Shown here piece by piece: positions 7,870 through 16,860 of a stretch of DNA of 64,000 nucleotides. The notes under the pieces were generated by a model. The model was not told the DNA's origin. It was given only the letters and a program-made list of their open reading frames with translations, and searched no databases. Source of the stretch: an uncultured Eubacterium sp. (GTDB taxonomy: Bacteria > Bacillota > Clostridia > Oscillospirales > Acutalibacteraceae); contig CAJOHE010000008.1 of assembly GCA_905234495.1 (NCBI GenBank), positions 178,524 through 242,523 on the forward strand. Direction: 5' to 3'. Every line of letters starts with the position of its first letter. The stretch's first letter is position 1. Position numbers and translations under genes: made by a program.

Positions 7870-9903
7870 ATGTTAAATCTCAACAGCAATATTCAATACA
7901 TCAAGGGCGTTGGCGAAAAAAGAGCCGAGCTTTTCCATAAGCTCGGTATCTATGATGTCGACTCCCTTCTTCATTTTTACCCCCGGAAATATGAGGACTG
8001 GACGAGCACAAAAAGCGTTAAGGACGCCGAAAACGGCGAGAGCGTTGCAATCAGAGCCACGATGATTTCACCCGTGAAAGAGGCGATGATAAGGCGCGGA
8101 ATGACGCTTTATAAATGCAAATTCACCGACGGCGAAAACATCATAAATGTAACGATTTTCAACAACAAATACCTTGCAAAGGCGCTTCGCGTCTACGAGG
8201 ATTACGTCCTCTTCGGCAAGCTTGAAAAGAATTTCACAACGGCTTCGATGTCGTCGCCCAAAATCGAAAAGCTCGACACCGGCGTGAGCATCCACCCGAT
8301 ATATCCCCAGACCGGAAAGCTCACCTCAAACGGTATTGCAAAGGTTATGAAAACCGCGCTTGAAGCGATTGACGAGATACCCGAAACCCTCGATTACGAC
8401 ATCAGGGCAAAGTACGGGCTCATCAGCCTCGACAGCGCGATAAGAAAAATTCATTTTCCCGAAAATGCCGACGACAGCGAGGCGGCGAGGAAGAGGCTCA
8501 TTTTTGAGGAACTTCTCACGCTTCAGCTCGGACTTCTCAAGCTCAAGGGCAGCGGCAAAAAGGAAAAGACAAACGTAAATATCAGGGATGATTTCAGCGC
8601 GGAATTTGCCTCCCGCCTTCCGTACACTCTCACAAACGCCCAGCAGAAGGCGATAGCCGAGTGCGTTTCGGATATGAAAAAGGACGTGCCGATGAGCAGA
8701 CTTCTTCAGGGCGACGTCGGCTCGGGCAAGACCGCGGTCGCCGCGTCACTCATCTACACGGCTGTGAAAAACGGCTATCAGGCGGCGCTTATGGCACCGA
8801 CAGAGATACTTGCCACCCAGCATTTTGAAAGCTTTTCAAAGATGTTTGAGGGCACGGGAATTAAAATCGAGCTTCTCACGGGCTCAACAAAAGCGGCGGA
8901 GAAAAAGCGAATCAAGCTTGCTCTGATGGACGGTGAAACCGACCTTGTAATCGGCACCCACGCGATTATTCAGAACGACGTTGAGTTTGCCGACCTCGCT
9001 CTCGTTATCACCGACGAGCAGCACCGTTTCGGCGTTAAGCAGAGGGCGAGCCTCGCCGCAAAGGGGCAGGGGCTTCACACGCTTGTAATGAGCGCAACGC
9101 CGATTCCGAGAACGCTCGGTCTGATTATTTACGGCGACCTTGATATAAGTATTCTCGACGAGCTTCCGCCCGGCAGGCAGGAAATCCGCACCGACGTTGT
9201 GGACAGCACGTTCAATGGCAGAATATACAAATTTATAAAGGACGCCGTAGCAAGAGGCGAACAGTGCTACATCATCTGTCCGCTCGTTGAGGACAGCGAG
9301 GAAATTGAAGAGCTCAAGTCGGCAGAACAGCTTGCTGAAGAGCTTTCAAACGGCGCCTTTTCGGGCTACAACCTCGGGCTTCTTCACGGCAAGATGAAGG
9401 CGAAGGATAAGGATAACGTTATGAAGGCTTTTGCCGACGGCGACGTTTCAATCCTCGTTGCAACCACGGTTGTCGAGGTCGGCGTCGACGTTCCGAACGC
9501 GACGATAATGCTCGTTGAAAACGCCGAGCGCTTCGGACTTTCCCAGCTTCACCAGCTCAGGGGAAGGATAGGCAGGGGCGACAAAAAGAGCTACTGCATA
9601 CTGATTTCCGACACCGAGAGCGAAACCTCGAAAAACCGCCTTATGATAATGAAAAAATACTCGGACGGCTTCAAGATTGCCGATGAGGATTTGAAGGCGA
9701 GGGGACCAGGCGATTTCTTCGGCGAGCGCCAGCACGGACTGCCGAGGCTTCGCATAGCCGATATGCTTGAGGATATCGACGTTCTTCGACAGGCGCAGGA
9801 CTGCGCAAGGGAAATACTCGCAGAGGATTTCAACCTCGACCTGCCCAAGAATAAACCTCTATGCGACCAAATCAACAATATGTTCAGAGAACTGACCTAT
9901 TAA
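7870..9903 (+). CDS. recG: ATP-dependent DNA helicase RecG
   Basis: This 677-residue RecG helicase processes stalled replication forks and Holliday junctions. An N-terminal wedge/OB region (about residues 1-240, with helix-hairpin-helix-like IKGVGEKRAE) precedes the motor. Walker A is GDVGSGKT at 281-288, the DExH box is DEQH at 382-385, and motif VI reads QLRGRIGRG. The C-terminal RecG segment with GPGDFFGERQHGLP is present. Length is normal for the family. It is the last gene of the asp23-fakA-recG run and ends at a strong terminator. Confidence 0.97.
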   Translation: MLNLNSNIQYIKGVGEKRAELFHKLGIYDVDSLLHFYPRKYEDWTSTKSVKDAENGESVAIRATMISPVKEAMIRRGMTLYKCKFTDGENIINVTIFNNKYLAKALRVYEDYVLFGKLEKNFTTASMSSPKIEKLDTGVSIHPIYPQTGKLTSNGIAKVMKTALEAIDEIPETLDYDIRAKYGLISLDSAIRKIHFPENADDSEAARKRLIFEELLTLQLGLLKLKGSGKKEKTNVNIRDDFSAEFASRLPYTLTNAQQKAIAECVSDMKKDVPMSRLLQGDVGSGKTAVAASLIYTAVKNGYQAALMAPTEILATQHFESFSKMFEGTGIKIELLTGSTKAAEKKRIKLALMDGETDLVIGTHAIIQNDVEFADLALVITDEQHRFGVKQRASLAAKGQGLHTLVMSATPIPRTLGLIIYGDLDISILDELPPGRQEIRTDVVDSTFNGRIYKFIKDAVARGEQCYIICPLVEDSEEIEELKSAEQLAEELSNGAFSGYNLGLLHGKMKAKDKDNVMKAFADGDVSILVATTVVEVGVDVPNATIMLVENAERFGLSQLHQLRGRIGRGDKKSYCILISDTESETSKNRLMIMKKYSDGFKIADEDLKARGPGDFFGERQHGLPRLRIADMLEDIDVLRQAQDCAREILAEDFNLDLPKNKPLCDQINNMFRELTY

Positions 9904-9934
9904 AAGAAGGTAAGGCTTTCGCCCTACCTTCTTT
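9904..9934. terminator. Bidirectional terminator between recG and the VWA gene
   Basis: The hairpin AAGAAGGTAAGGC-TTTC-GCCCTACCTTCTT has one internal mismatch and a T-rich 3' side. The convergent VWA gene's stop codon lies inside the right arm. Confidence 0.8.
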
Positions 9935-10574
9935 CTTTGTAATCAATCTCAACTCTTCTCTTCCATTTTTTGCCGACGGGGTTGTTCGCCCTCGCGCAGC
10001 AAATCGCGTCCGCAACCGCCTCATACACCACGTTCGTGCCCTTCTTGTCGGCGATGTAGTCAACCGCGTTATCCTTGCCGATTCCGAACTCTGCCGCAGT
10101 TTCGATAGCGTCAATATTTGCGCCGATGAAGATGAACTGCCAGCCGAGCTCTTCCTTCTGACTAATCATCTTTTTGACCTGCGCGCCCGTGTATTCCCTG
10201 CTCGAGTTTTCAAGTCCGTCGGTGATGATGACGAAGAGCGTGTTTTCGGGTCTGTCCTCGTCCCTTGCATACTTGTGAATGTTTGAGATGTGGCTGACGG
10301 TCATACCGACTGCGTCAACAAGCGCGGTGCAGCCCCTGACCTCGTAGTCCTTCTCGGTCATTCTCTCAACCTTTTCAAGCTCAATTCTGTCGTGCAGGGT
10401 GGTAATTTCCTGATTGAAAAGCACGGTCGTGACATACGCCTTTCCGTCCTGTTTTCTCTGCTTTTCAAGCATTGAATTGAAGCCGCCGATGGTGTCCTTT
10501 TCAAGTCCTTCCATTGAGCCCGAGCGGTCAAGGATGAACACAAGCTCGGTCAGATTGTTTTTTGTCTCTTTCAT
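9924..10574 (-). CDS. VWA (von Willebrand factor A) domain protein
   Basis: This 216-residue protein is essentially a single VWA domain. The MIDAS metal site is intact: DRSGSM near the N-terminus, a Thr in DTIGGFN, and a later Asp segment (VIITDGLENSS). There is no signal peptide, so it should be cytoplasmic. Stand-alone VWA proteins of this kind are common in Firmicutes, often near stress or tellurium-resistance genes, but none of those is here, so its partner is unknown. The start at 10574 follows GGAGGT by seven bases; a longer reading from 10613 lacks a ribosome site. Confidence 0.88.
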   Translation of the reverse strand: MKETKNNLTELVFILDRSGSMEGLEKDTIGGFNSMLEKQRKQDGKAYVTTVLFNQEITTLHDRIELEKVERMTEKDYEVRGCTALVDAVGMTVSHISNIHKYARDEDRPENTLFVIITDGLENSSREYTGAQVKKMISQKEELGWQFIFIGANIDAIETAAEFGIGKDNAVDYIADKKGTNVVYEAVADAICCARANNPVGKKWKRRVEIDYKERR

Positions 10575-10735
10575 AATAAATACCTCCAAAGATTTTTTCG
10601 GGTTTTCTCTCAACCCTTCGACTGTATTGTATCAGTTTTGCACCCGGATAAGGTCGCCTCGCAGGCGACTTTGACAAACATCTGTGCGCAAAAAATTACA
10701 ATAAAATTATATCGGTTACAATCGTGTAACATATC

Positions 10736-10764
10736 TTGTAAAATCTCTTTTTCTTTGATAATAT
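10736..10764 (+). promoter_or_regulatory. Promoter for upp
   Basis: TTGTAA (10736), a 17-base spacer and TATAAT-like TAATAT (10759-10764), with the ATG of upp 33 bases further on behind GAAGGAG. Confidence 0.6.
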
Positions 10765-10797
10765 GGGAAAGATAAAAATGTTGAAGGAGAAACAATT

Positions 10798-11430
10798 ATG
10801 GAAAGAAAAGTCGTAATTTTTGACCACCCTCTTATTCAGCATAAGCTCAGCATTCTTCGTGACGTTAAAACGAGAACAATGGAGTTTCGTCAGCTCATAA
10901 ACGAAATCTCCATGCTTATGATGTTTGAGGCAACGCGTGACCTCCCGACAGAGAACATTAAGGTTGAAACTCCCTGCGGCATTGCTGACTGTAAGCAGAT
11001 TGCAGGAAGAAAACTGGCGTTTGTTCCGATTCTCCGTGCAGGTCTCGGTATGGTTGACGGCTGTGTAAATATGGTGCCGGCAGCCCGTGTAGGCCACATC
11101 GGTCTTTACAGGGACGAGGAAACCTTACAGCCCGTTGAGTATTACTGCAAGCTCCCCAAGGATATCGAAAGAAGATACGTTTACGTTGTGGACCCGATGC
11201 TTGCAACCGGCGGCTCGGCTATTGACGCTATCAGCCAGATTAAGCTTCGCAACCCCAAAAAGATAATCTTTATGTGCATTATTGCCGCTCCCGAAGGACT
11301 CAAGGCTCTTCAGGACGCTCATCCCGACGTTGACATTTACTGTGCAGCTATGGATGACCATCTCAATGAGAACGGATATATTGTTCCCGGTCTCGGCGAC
11401 GCAGGCGACAGAATTTTCGGAACAAAGTAA
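10798..11430 (+). CDS. upp: Uracil phosphoribosyltransferase
   Basis: This 210-residue Upp converts uracil plus PRPP to UMP in pyrimidine salvage. The PRPP-binding loop is seen as [10 protein letters not shown] at residues 131-140, the conserved [11 protein letters not shown] segment lies at about 78-88, and the C-terminal uracil-recognition region [13 protein letters not shown] is intact. Length matches the family. It is followed by a hairpin and then the uracil permease gene, so uptake and salvage are encoded together. Confidence 0.97.
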   Translation: MERKVVIFDHPLIQHKLSILRDVKTRTMEFRQLINEISMLMMFEATRDLPTENIKVETPCGIADCKQIAGRKLAFVPILRAGLGMVDGCVNMVPAARVGHIGLYRDEETLQPVEYYCKLPKDIERRYVYVVDPMLATGGSAIDAISQIKLRNPKKIIFMCIIAAPEGLKALQDAHPDVDIYCAAMDDHLNENGYIVPGLGDAGDRIFGTK

Positions 11431-11437
11431 TAATTTG

Positions 11438-11480
11438 GAGAATAGGGAATGGATTTGTTCATTCTCTGTTCTCTAATTTT
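11438..11480 (+). terminator. Intergenic terminator/attenuator between upp and the permease
   Basis: A 14-pair stem (GAGAATAGGGAATG with CATTCTCTGTTCTC, two G-U pairs) has an eight-base loop and is followed by TAATTTTTAT. It should terminate part of the upp transcripts, so permease expression may be lower than upp. Confidence 0.7.
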
Positions 11481-11511
11481 TATATGTTAATAATTTTCAG
11501 GAGGAAAAAAT

Positions 11512-12951
11512 ATGAAACTCACTTATGACATCAAAGATAAGCCGAAGTTTGGACAGCTTATCATCTTTGCGTTCCAGCAGCTGCTTGCAATCCTCGCAGC
11601 TACAATCGCAGTTCCGTCAATCGTAGGAAACGGAATGTCACAGTCCGCAGCTTTGTTCGGCGCAGGTATCGGTACAATCGTATACCTTCTCTTCACAAAG
11701 TTCAGAAGCCCTGTGTTCCTTGGTTCGTCATTTGCATTCCTCGGCTCAATGTTTGCGGCTTTCGCAGGCGCAGCTTCGGCTGAAGCAGGTTATGCAGGTA
11801 TCATCCTCGGTGCAATCTTCGCAGGCCTTGTTTACGTAATCATCGCTATCGTTGTTAAGGTAGCAGGCGTAAAGTGGATTGACAAGCTTATGCCCGCAGT
11901 TGTTATCGGACCTACGGTATCAATCATCGGTCTTTCACTTGCAGGCAACGCAATCGGCGACCTCACCACAGGTAAGGTTCTCACAGAGAGCGTACCCGAG
12001 CTCATCGTAAACGGCAACGTTATCGACCTTCTTGCAAACTCAGTAACGCTCAACGGCGACGCTGTAGGTTCATCAATGGTATCGGCTGCAAGCCCCTACG
12101 TTGCTCTTATCTGCGGTATCATCACTCTCTTCGCAGTAATGATTGCTTCCGTATTCGGCAAGAAGATGGCTAAGCTCATCCCGTTCATCATCGGTATCCT
12201 TGCAGGTTATGCAGCAGCTGCAATCTTCACTGTAATCGGTATCAAGACAGGCAACGCTTCTCTTCAGATTATCGACTTCAGCGTATTCAAGGATATGTCA
12301 ATCTTTGCAGTTCCGGACTTCACGTTCATCAACGCTGCAAAGGGCCTCGGCGACATCGACGGTCAGTACATCGCAACAATCGCAGTTGCATATGTTCCCG
12401 TTGCTTTCGTAGTATTTGCAGAGCATATTGCAGACCACAAGAACCTTTCATCAGTTGTTAATAAGGAACTTCTTGAGGACCCCGGTCTTCACAGAACTCT
12501 TCTCGGTGACGGCGTTGGTTCAATGGCAGGCGCATTCTTCGGCGGATGCCCCAACACCACATACGGCGAGTCGGTTGGCTGCGTAGCTATCACAGGTAAC
12601 GCTTCAATCATCACAATCCTTACAACAGCTATTATGGCAATCATCATCTCGTTCTTCGGTCCTTTCGTAACCTTCCTTTCAACAATTCCCAACTGCGTAA
12701 TGGGCGGCGTTTGCATCACCCTCTACGGTTTCATCGCAGTATCAGGTCTTAAGATGATTCAGAAGGTTGACCTTGACCAGAACAAGAATCTCTTTGTTGT
12801 TGCAGTTATCCTTATCTGCGGTATCGGCGGACTCACTCTCAGCTTCGGCAAAATCACTCTTACAGAGATTGCCTGCGCTCTCATCCTCGGTATCATCACA
12901 AACGTTATCCTTTCAAGAAAGAAGGAGGACAATGCAGAGGAAGCAGCATAA
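11512..12951 (+). CDS. uraA: Uracil/xanthine permease (NCS2 family)
   Basis: This 479-residue polytopic membrane protein belongs to the nucleobase:cation symporter-2 family. About 14 hydrophobic segments are visible. The substrate-site region of NCS2 proteins is present: FAEHIADHKNLSS (the Glu that contacts the base) and, later, GGCPNTTYGESVG. Placement directly after upp supports uracil as the substrate. The start has AGGAGG seven bases upstream. The C-terminus (about SRKKEDNAEEAA) is short and cytoplasmic. The gene uses frequent GCA/GTA codons compared with its neighbours, possibly reflecting high expression. Confidence 0.92.
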   Translation: MKLTYDIKDKPKFGQLIIFAFQQLLAILAATIAVPSIVGNGMSQSAALFGAGIGTIVYLLFTKFRSPVFLGSSFAFLGSMFAAFAGAASAEAGYAGIILGAIFAGLVYVIIAIVVKVAGVKWIDKLMPAVVIGPTVSIIGLSLAGNAIGDLTTGKVLTESVPELIVNGNVIDLLANSVTLNGDAVGSSMVSAASPYVALICGIITLFAVMIASVFGKKMAKLIPFIIGILAGYAAAAIFTVIGIKTGNASLQIIDFSVFKDMSIFAVPDFTFINAAKGLGDIDGQYIATIAVAYVPVAFVVFAEHIADHKNLSSVVNKELLEDPGLHRTLLGDGVGSMAGAFFGGCPNTTYGESVGCVAITGNASIITILTTAIMAIIISFFGPFVTFLSTIPNCVMGGVCITLYGFIAVSGLKMIQKVDLDQNKNLFVVAVILICGIGGLTLSFGKITLTEIACALILGIITNVILSRKKEDNAEEAA

Positions 12952-13003
12952 GTTGCTGAGGAAGTTGCAGAATAATATTGTAAAAAGAATAAAAATAAAC
13001 TAT

Positions 13004-13035
13004 AATGGGATTGTCGGTTTCGGCAATCCCATTTA
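13004..13035 (+). terminator. Hairpin after the permease gene
   Basis: AATGGGATTG and CAATCCCATT form a perfect ten-pair stem with a ten-base loop, but the downstream T run is weak (TTTATT). It is 53 bases after the permease stop and just before the GNAT start. Confidence 0.5.
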
Positions 13036-13048
13036 TTCAGGTGTAATT

Positions 13049-13600
13049 ATGAAAAACAGCGGTACAAAAAGAATAAAAACCGAGAGGCTCGTTTTGAAAA
13101 AAATGAAAATGAGCGACTGGTTTTATGCAAAAAAATGGTTCTGTGACCCGAGGGTCAGCGTTTACTCTCAGGGCACCGTGCAGAACACGCCCCACGATAT
13201 GTATCGTTTCCTTCTGCAAAGGGTGTATAATTACTATTTCAAGAGAAAAAATAATTACTATTTCTGGGGCATCTACCTCAGGCACAGAATGATAGGCTTT
13301 ATCGAGGTGAGGGACCTGACGAAGGAGCGCAAATACTACTGGCTCTACTATATGCTCTCGCCCGAATTTCAGTCAAACGGCTACACCACCGAAGCTCTCG
13401 TAAATGTTATCGAATATATGAAAAGCCAGAGCGCCGAGATTATCTACGGCGCCTGCGATACGGAAAACAAGGCGTCGTACCGCGTGCTTGAAAAAGCCGA
13501 TATGACCTACATCAGGCACGAAGAGGATATCTTCCATTATCCCGACGGAAGAGTGGGCGCAAGAGAGCTTTTCGGCATAAAGCTTAAGGAGCAGAAATGA
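13049..13600 (+). CDS. GNAT-family N-acetyltransferase (RimJ/RimL-like)
   Basis: This 183-residue GNAT acetyltransferase opens with the RimJ/RimL-type pattern TERLVLKKMKMSDW and continues through the acetyl-CoA region (YMLSPEFQSNGYTTEAL) to the C-terminal NKASYRVLEKADM segment. The acceptor (protein N-terminus, antibiotic or small molecule) cannot be inferred. The start at 13049 has AGGTG just upstream and gives the normal family length; the frame stays open back into the permease gene. Its stop overlaps the start of the tyrosine phosphatase gene (ATGA), so these two and the following hydrolase form a coupled operon. Confidence 0.85.
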   Translation: MKNSGTKRIKTERLVLKKMKMSDWFYAKKWFCDPRVSVYSQGTVQNTPHDMYRFLLQRVYNYYFKRKNNYYFWGIYLRHRMIGFIEVRDLTKERKYYWLYYMLSPEFQSNGYTTEALVNVIEYMKSQSAEIIYGACDTENKASYRVLEKADMTYIRHEEDIFHYPDGRVGARELFGIKLKEQK

Positions 13601-14061
13601 TTAGAATTTGCTTTGTCTGCCACGGCAACATCTGCCGTTCGCCGATGGCGGAATTTATATTTAAAAAGCTTGCTGCAGATAGCGGAAGAGAGGGTGATTT
13701 TTACGTCACCTCAAGGGCAACTCATACCGACGAAATCTGGGGTGGAAGAGGCAATCCCGTCTACCCGCCCGCAAAGCGTCAGCTCGAGCTTCACGGCATT
13801 TCATCGGACGGCAAGAGGGCTCAGCTTCTGACCGCCGCCGACAGCGGAAGCTACGACTTTTTCATCGGTATGGACGGTGAAAACATAAGATATATGAAAA
13901 GAATTCTGAAGCCCGAAAGCTACGGAAAAATCTATAAGCTTATGAGCTTTGCGGGAAGCGAGGACGACGTTTCCGACCCGTGGTACACAAGGGATTTCGA
14001 GAGCGCGTACGACGATATTTACAGGGGCTGCAAAGCGCTTTTCAGCGAGGTGACAAAATGA
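13597..14061 (+). CDS. Low-molecular-weight protein-tyrosine phosphatase
   Basis: This 154-residue phosphatase has the P-loop C8-HGNIC-R14-S, matching the CxGNxCRS signature, and the general-acid Asp in VSDPWY near residue 129. Bacterial LMW-PTPs dephosphorylate protein tyrosine (or arginine) residues, often countering kinases of capsule and exopolysaccharide systems; no kinase is nearby. The start overlaps the GNAT stop and its own stop overlaps the next start (ATGA at both ends), implying translational coupling. Confidence 0.94.
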   Translation: MIRICFVCHGNICRSPMAEFIFKKLAADSGREGDFYVTSRATHTDEIWGGRGNPVYPPAKRQLELHGISSDGKRAQLLTAADSGSYDFFIGMDGENIRYMKRILKPESYGKIYKLMSFAGSEDDVSDPWYTRDFESAYDDIYRGCKALFSEVTK

Positions 14062-14822
14062 AAAAATCAGCAAAAATCATTATAGCTGCCGTTGCCGTGA
14101 TTGCACTCCTTGCGGGCGTTGTCGCCTTTATAGTCCTCAAAAATCAGGGGGTGTTTTCAGCGGGAAACGATGAGAAATACAGCGTGGCTCAGACCGAGGT
14201 TTACGAGGGCAGCCCGATTGAGGGCAAGACCGTAATCTTCCTCGGAAGTTCCGTGACCTACGGCGCGACCTCAAAGGGCGAATCCTTTGCGGATTACCTT
14301 GAAAAGCGCGACAAAATTATCGCGGTGAAAGAGGCAGTTTCGGGAACCACCCTCGTCGACAGCGGCGAGAATTCCTATGTCTCGCGCCTTAAAACGATTG
14401 ATACTGAAATCAAAGCCGACGCCTTTATCTGTCAGCTTTCAACAAACGACGCGACAAAGAAAAAGCCCCTCGGCGAGGTTGCCGAAGGGTTTGACATCGA
14501 AAGCTTTGACACACAGACCGTTGCGGGCGCTATTGAGTATATCATCGCCTACGCAAGGGAAACGTGGGACTGCCCGGTTGTCTTCTATACGGGCACGAAA
14601 TACGACAGCGAGCGCTATGAACAGATGGTGCTGCTGCTCTATAAGATTGCCGACAAGTGGGGGATTGATTTAATCGACCTCTGGGGCGACGAGGATATGA
14701 ATAACGTCACGCCCGAAAAATACAGCCTTTATATGGTCAACGGAATTCACCCCTCAAGGGCGGGCTATCAGCTCTGGTGGACGCCGAAATTTGAAGAATA
14801 TCTCTACACAAAGCTTGTGTAA
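14058..14822 (+). CDS. Membrane-anchored SGNH/GDSL hydrolase
   Basis: This 254-residue protein has one N-terminal membrane helix (KIIIAAVAVIALLAGVVAFIV) and an extracellular SGNH-hydrolase domain. Block I appears as FLGSSVTYG (nucleophile Ser), the Asn block as LSTND, and the C-terminal Asp/His pair is replaced by the usual NGIHPSRAGY with the catalytic His. Such enzymes remove acyl groups from lipids, peptidoglycan or polysaccharide; the substrate is not predictable. The start at 14058 overlaps the phosphatase stop. A perfect terminator follows, closing the three-gene operon. Confidence 0.85.
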   Translation: MKKSAKIIIAAVAVIALLAGVVAFIVLKNQGVFSAGNDEKYSVAQTEVYEGSPIEGKTVIFLGSSVTYGATSKGESFADYLEKRDKIIAVKEAVSGTTLVDSGENSYVSRLKTIDTEIKADAFICQLSTNDATKKKPLGEVAEGFDIESFDTQTVAGAIEYIIAYARETWDCPVVFYTGTKYDSERYEQMVLLLYKIADKWGIDLIDLWGDEDMNNVTPEKYSLYMVNGIHPSRAGYQLWWTPKFEEYLYTKLV

Positions 14823-14826
14823 ACAA

Positions 14827-14859
14827 AAAATCCCTATCGCTGAGATAGGGATTTTTGTT
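14827..14859. terminator. Strong bidirectional terminator
   Basis: AAAAATCCCTATC and GATAGGGATTTTT form a 13-pair perfect stem with a five-base loop. It serves the SGNH hydrolase gene and, from the other side, the 44-residue membrane peptide gene. Confidence 0.92.
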
Positions 14860-14894
14860 AAAAGGTGGAAAAAACGGGAAATCAATATGTACGG

Positions 14895-15029
14895 CTACCT
14901 TAAAACAGCCATTGACAAATCGATAACACCGCTTAAAATTCTGCTTGTTTTCTGCATATTTAACACTTCGGCGAACCAAAGTAAAATAAGCGCTACCAAA
15001 ATTGCTATGATTAATGTTTTTTCGTTCAT
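14895..15029 (-). CDS. 44-residue single-span membrane peptide
   Basis: This small ORF encodes a peptide starting MNEKTLIIAILVALILLWF, a clear transmembrane segment, followed by a charged/amphipathic tail (LNMQKTSRILSGV...). The case for a real gene is its context: AGGGGG six to ten bases before the ATG, a promoter at the correct distance, and a strong terminator 35 bases after the stop. The function is unknown; it may be a regulatory or toxin-like membrane peptide. No paired antisense RNA was recognised. Confidence 0.55.
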   Translation of the reverse strand: MNEKTLIIAILVALILLWFAEVLNMQKTSRILSGVIDLSMAVLR

Positions 15030-15053
15030 AATCAAGCCCCCTTGTATAATAAT

Positions 15054-15081
15054 ATTATATACTATTCTGCAAATAAATCAA
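15054..15081 (-). promoter_or_regulatory. Promoter for the small membrane peptide
   Basis: On the minus strand: TTGATT (15081-15076), a 16-base spacer, consensus TATAAT (15059-15054), 25 bases before the ATG. Confidence 0.6.
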
Positions 15082-15128
15082 GTAATTTTATACAATTTGC
15101 CATATTTTTATTTTATGTGTGAAATTAA

Positions 15129-15157
15129 TTGAAAATAGTAAAATAATGCTATATAAT
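15129..15157 (+). promoter_or_regulatory. Promoter for oadG-oadB
   Basis: TTGAAA (15129), a 17-base spacer and consensus TATAAT (15152-15157), 32 bases before the OadG start. Confidence 0.75.
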
Positions 15158-15189
15158 ACATTGTGATAATCATAATGGGGGAATATGTT

Positions 15190-15585
15190 ATGAGTCCATT
15201 GTTGTTACAGGCAAATCCGGATACCGCAACGGTTGTAATATCGGGTATCTTTATCGTTGTTGCCGTTCTTTTGCTTCTCATATTTGTCTTTCAGATTTTC
15301 GGAAAATTCGTTTCCGGCGCAGAGGCAAGGGCAAAAGCCAAGGCTGACGAAAAAACAAAGTCAGCTCAGAAAAAGAAAAAGGCAATTCCCATGCCCGTAA
15401 TCCCGACGCCCGAGGTTCCCGCCGTTGAGGACGGCATACCCGAAGAGGTTGTTGCGGCAATAGCGGGCGCGATTGCGGCTGTTGAAGGCCCCGGCGCTGT
15501 CGTGCGCTCGGTAAGAAGAAAGAACGTTGCCTCCCGCAACCCGTGGGCGCAGGCGGCTCAGATAAACAACACGCGACCTTTTTAG
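15190..15585 (+). CDS. OadG-like gamma subunit of a sodium-pumping decarboxylase
   Basis: This 131-residue protein has one N-terminal membrane span (VVISGIFIVVAVLLLLIFVFQIF), a Lys/Ala-rich segment, a Pro-rich linker and a short C-terminal helix (EEVVAAIAGAIAAV). The tail ends in NPWAQAAQINNTRPF, a layout typical of OadG/MmdD subunits that assemble the pump complex. The start at 15190 follows GGGGGAA. The OadB gene starts 12 bases after its stop behind AGGAGG. No carboxyltransferase (alpha) or biotin-carrier gene is adjacent. Confidence 0.75.
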   Translation: MSPLLLQANPDTATVVISGIFIVVAVLLLLIFVFQIFGKFVSGAEARAKAKADEKTKSAQKKKKAIPMPVIPTPEVPAVEDGIPEEVVAAIAGAIAAVEGPGAVVRSVRRKNVASRNPWAQAAQINNTRPF

Positions 15586-15597
15586 GAGGATCGGATT

Positions 15598-16803
15598 ATG
15601 GAAATACTTCACGGTATCTGGGAAGTAATTTTAAGCATATTTGAAAACAGCGGATACGCTTACTTCTTCCATGGCGACGGCGTCAAAAATCTCATAATGA
15701 TAGTGATTGCCTTTGTGTTCCTATATCTCGGAATCAAAAAAGGCTGGGAGCCGCTTCTCATGGTACCCATCGCATTCGGTATGCTTCTCGCAAATATCCC
15801 CGGCGCAAATCTCGCTGTGCAGTACCACGACCTTGAGGGCTTCTTTGACCTCTTGAAGGGCAGGGGTGAATACGTCGGCGCGACGCCCGGACTTATGGAC
15901 TTCCTCTATTTCGGCGTAAAGGCGGGAATTTATCCGCCCCTCATCTTCCTCGGCATAGGCGCGATGACGGATTTCTCACCGCTCATCGCAAACCCGAAGA
16001 GCTTTATTCTCGGCGCTGCGGCGCAGTTTGGTATATTCTTTACCTACCTCGGCGCAATAGTGCTTAAATTCACACCCGCACAGGCGGGCTCAATCGCAAT
16101 CATCGGCGGCGCGGACGGACCCACCGCAATCTTTGTAACTTCAAAGCTTGCGCCCGAGCTGCTCGGTACGATAGCCGTCGCGGCATACTCGTATATGGCG
16201 CTCGTGCCGATGATACAGCCGCCCATAATGAAAATGCTTACAACAAAGAAGGAACGAGCGGTTGTAATGGGCAATCTTCGCCCCGTATCAAAGCTTGAAA
16301 AAATTCTTTTCCCGATAATGGTAACCGTTATCGTATCGCTCTTGCTTCCCGATGCAGCGTCCCTTGTGGGAATGCTGATGCTCGGAAACCTTCTCAGAGA
16401 GAGCGGACAGACGGAACGTATTGCAAAGGCAGCCCAGAACGAGCTGATGAATATCATCACGATTATGCTGGGTATCTCGGTAGGCGCAACCACTTCCGCG
16501 CAGTCCTTCCTCAATCTCAAAACCGCGGGCATCATCCTTCTCGGACTGATTGCATTCTCAATCGGAACGGCAAGCGGCGTGCTTTTCGGCAAGCTTATGT
16601 ATATCTTCACAAAGGGCAAAATCAATCCGCTCATCGGTTCTGCAGGTGTGTCCGCAGTACCCATGGCGGCAAGAGTAAGCCAGAAGGTCGGACAGGAATC
16701 AAACCCCTCAAACTTCCTTCTTATGCACGCAATGGGACCGAACGTTTCGGGCGTTATCGGTTCAGCCGTTGCAGCAGGTATTCTCTTGACACTTTTAAAA
16801 TAA
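15598..16803 (+). CDS. oadB: Sodium-ion-pumping decarboxylase beta subunit (OadB/MmdB/GcdB)
   Basis: This 401-residue membrane protein drives Na+ export using decarboxylation of carboxybiotin. The family hallmark [17 protein letters not shown] lies mid-protein, and the C-terminal [15 protein letters not shown] segment is intact. About ten membrane spans are visible. The sequence cannot decide between oxaloacetate, methylmalonyl-CoA and glutaconyl-CoA decarboxylases, because the substrate-specific carboxyltransferase subunit is not in this operon and must be encoded elsewhere. A terminator follows directly. Confidence 0.92.
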   Translation: MEILHGIWEVILSIFENSGYAYFFHGDGVKNLIMIVIAFVFLYLGIKKGWEPLLMVPIAFGMLLANIPGANLAVQYHDLEGFFDLLKGRGEYVGATPGLMDFLYFGVKAGIYPPLIFLGIGAMTDFSPLIANPKSFILGAAAQFGIFFTYLGAIVLKFTPAQAGSIAIIGGADGPTAIFVTSKLAPELLGTIAVAAYSYMALVPMIQPPIMKMLTTKKERAVVMGNLRPVSKLEKILFPIMVTVIVSLLLPDAASLVGMLMLGNLLRESGQTERIAKAAQNELMNIITIMLGISVGATTSAQSFLNLKTAGIILLGLIAFSIGTASGVLFGKLMYIFTKGKINPLIGSAGVSAVPMAARVSQKVGQESNPSNFLLMHAMGPNVSGVIGSAVAAGILLTLLK

Positions 16804-16811
16804 AGCAGTAT

Positions 16812-16837
16812 GGGCGAACTTGGTTCGCCCGCTTTTT
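16812..16837 (+). terminator. Terminator after oadB
   Basis: GGGCGAAC-TTG-GTTCGCCC, an eight-pair perfect stem, is followed by GCTTTTT. Confidence 0.88.
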
Positions 16838-16860
16838 ATCAATAACTCAAGGAGGCAATT

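Noticed and set aside
9924..10574. VWA gene as part of a tellurium-resistance or MoxR-VWA system
   Set aside because: No ter genes or MoxR ATPase are adjacent; neighbours are recG and upp.
10653..10669. Perfect hairpin GTCGCCT-CGC-AGGCGAC upstream of upp as a PyrR or other riboswitch
   Set aside because: It lies upstream of the predicted upp promoter, lacks a T run and does not match the PyrR-binding loop pattern.
14791..15132. A 113-codon plus-strand frame opposite the small membrane peptide
   Set aside because: It begins inside the SGNH hydrolase gene, reads through a strong terminator and has low-complexity, AT-driven ends.
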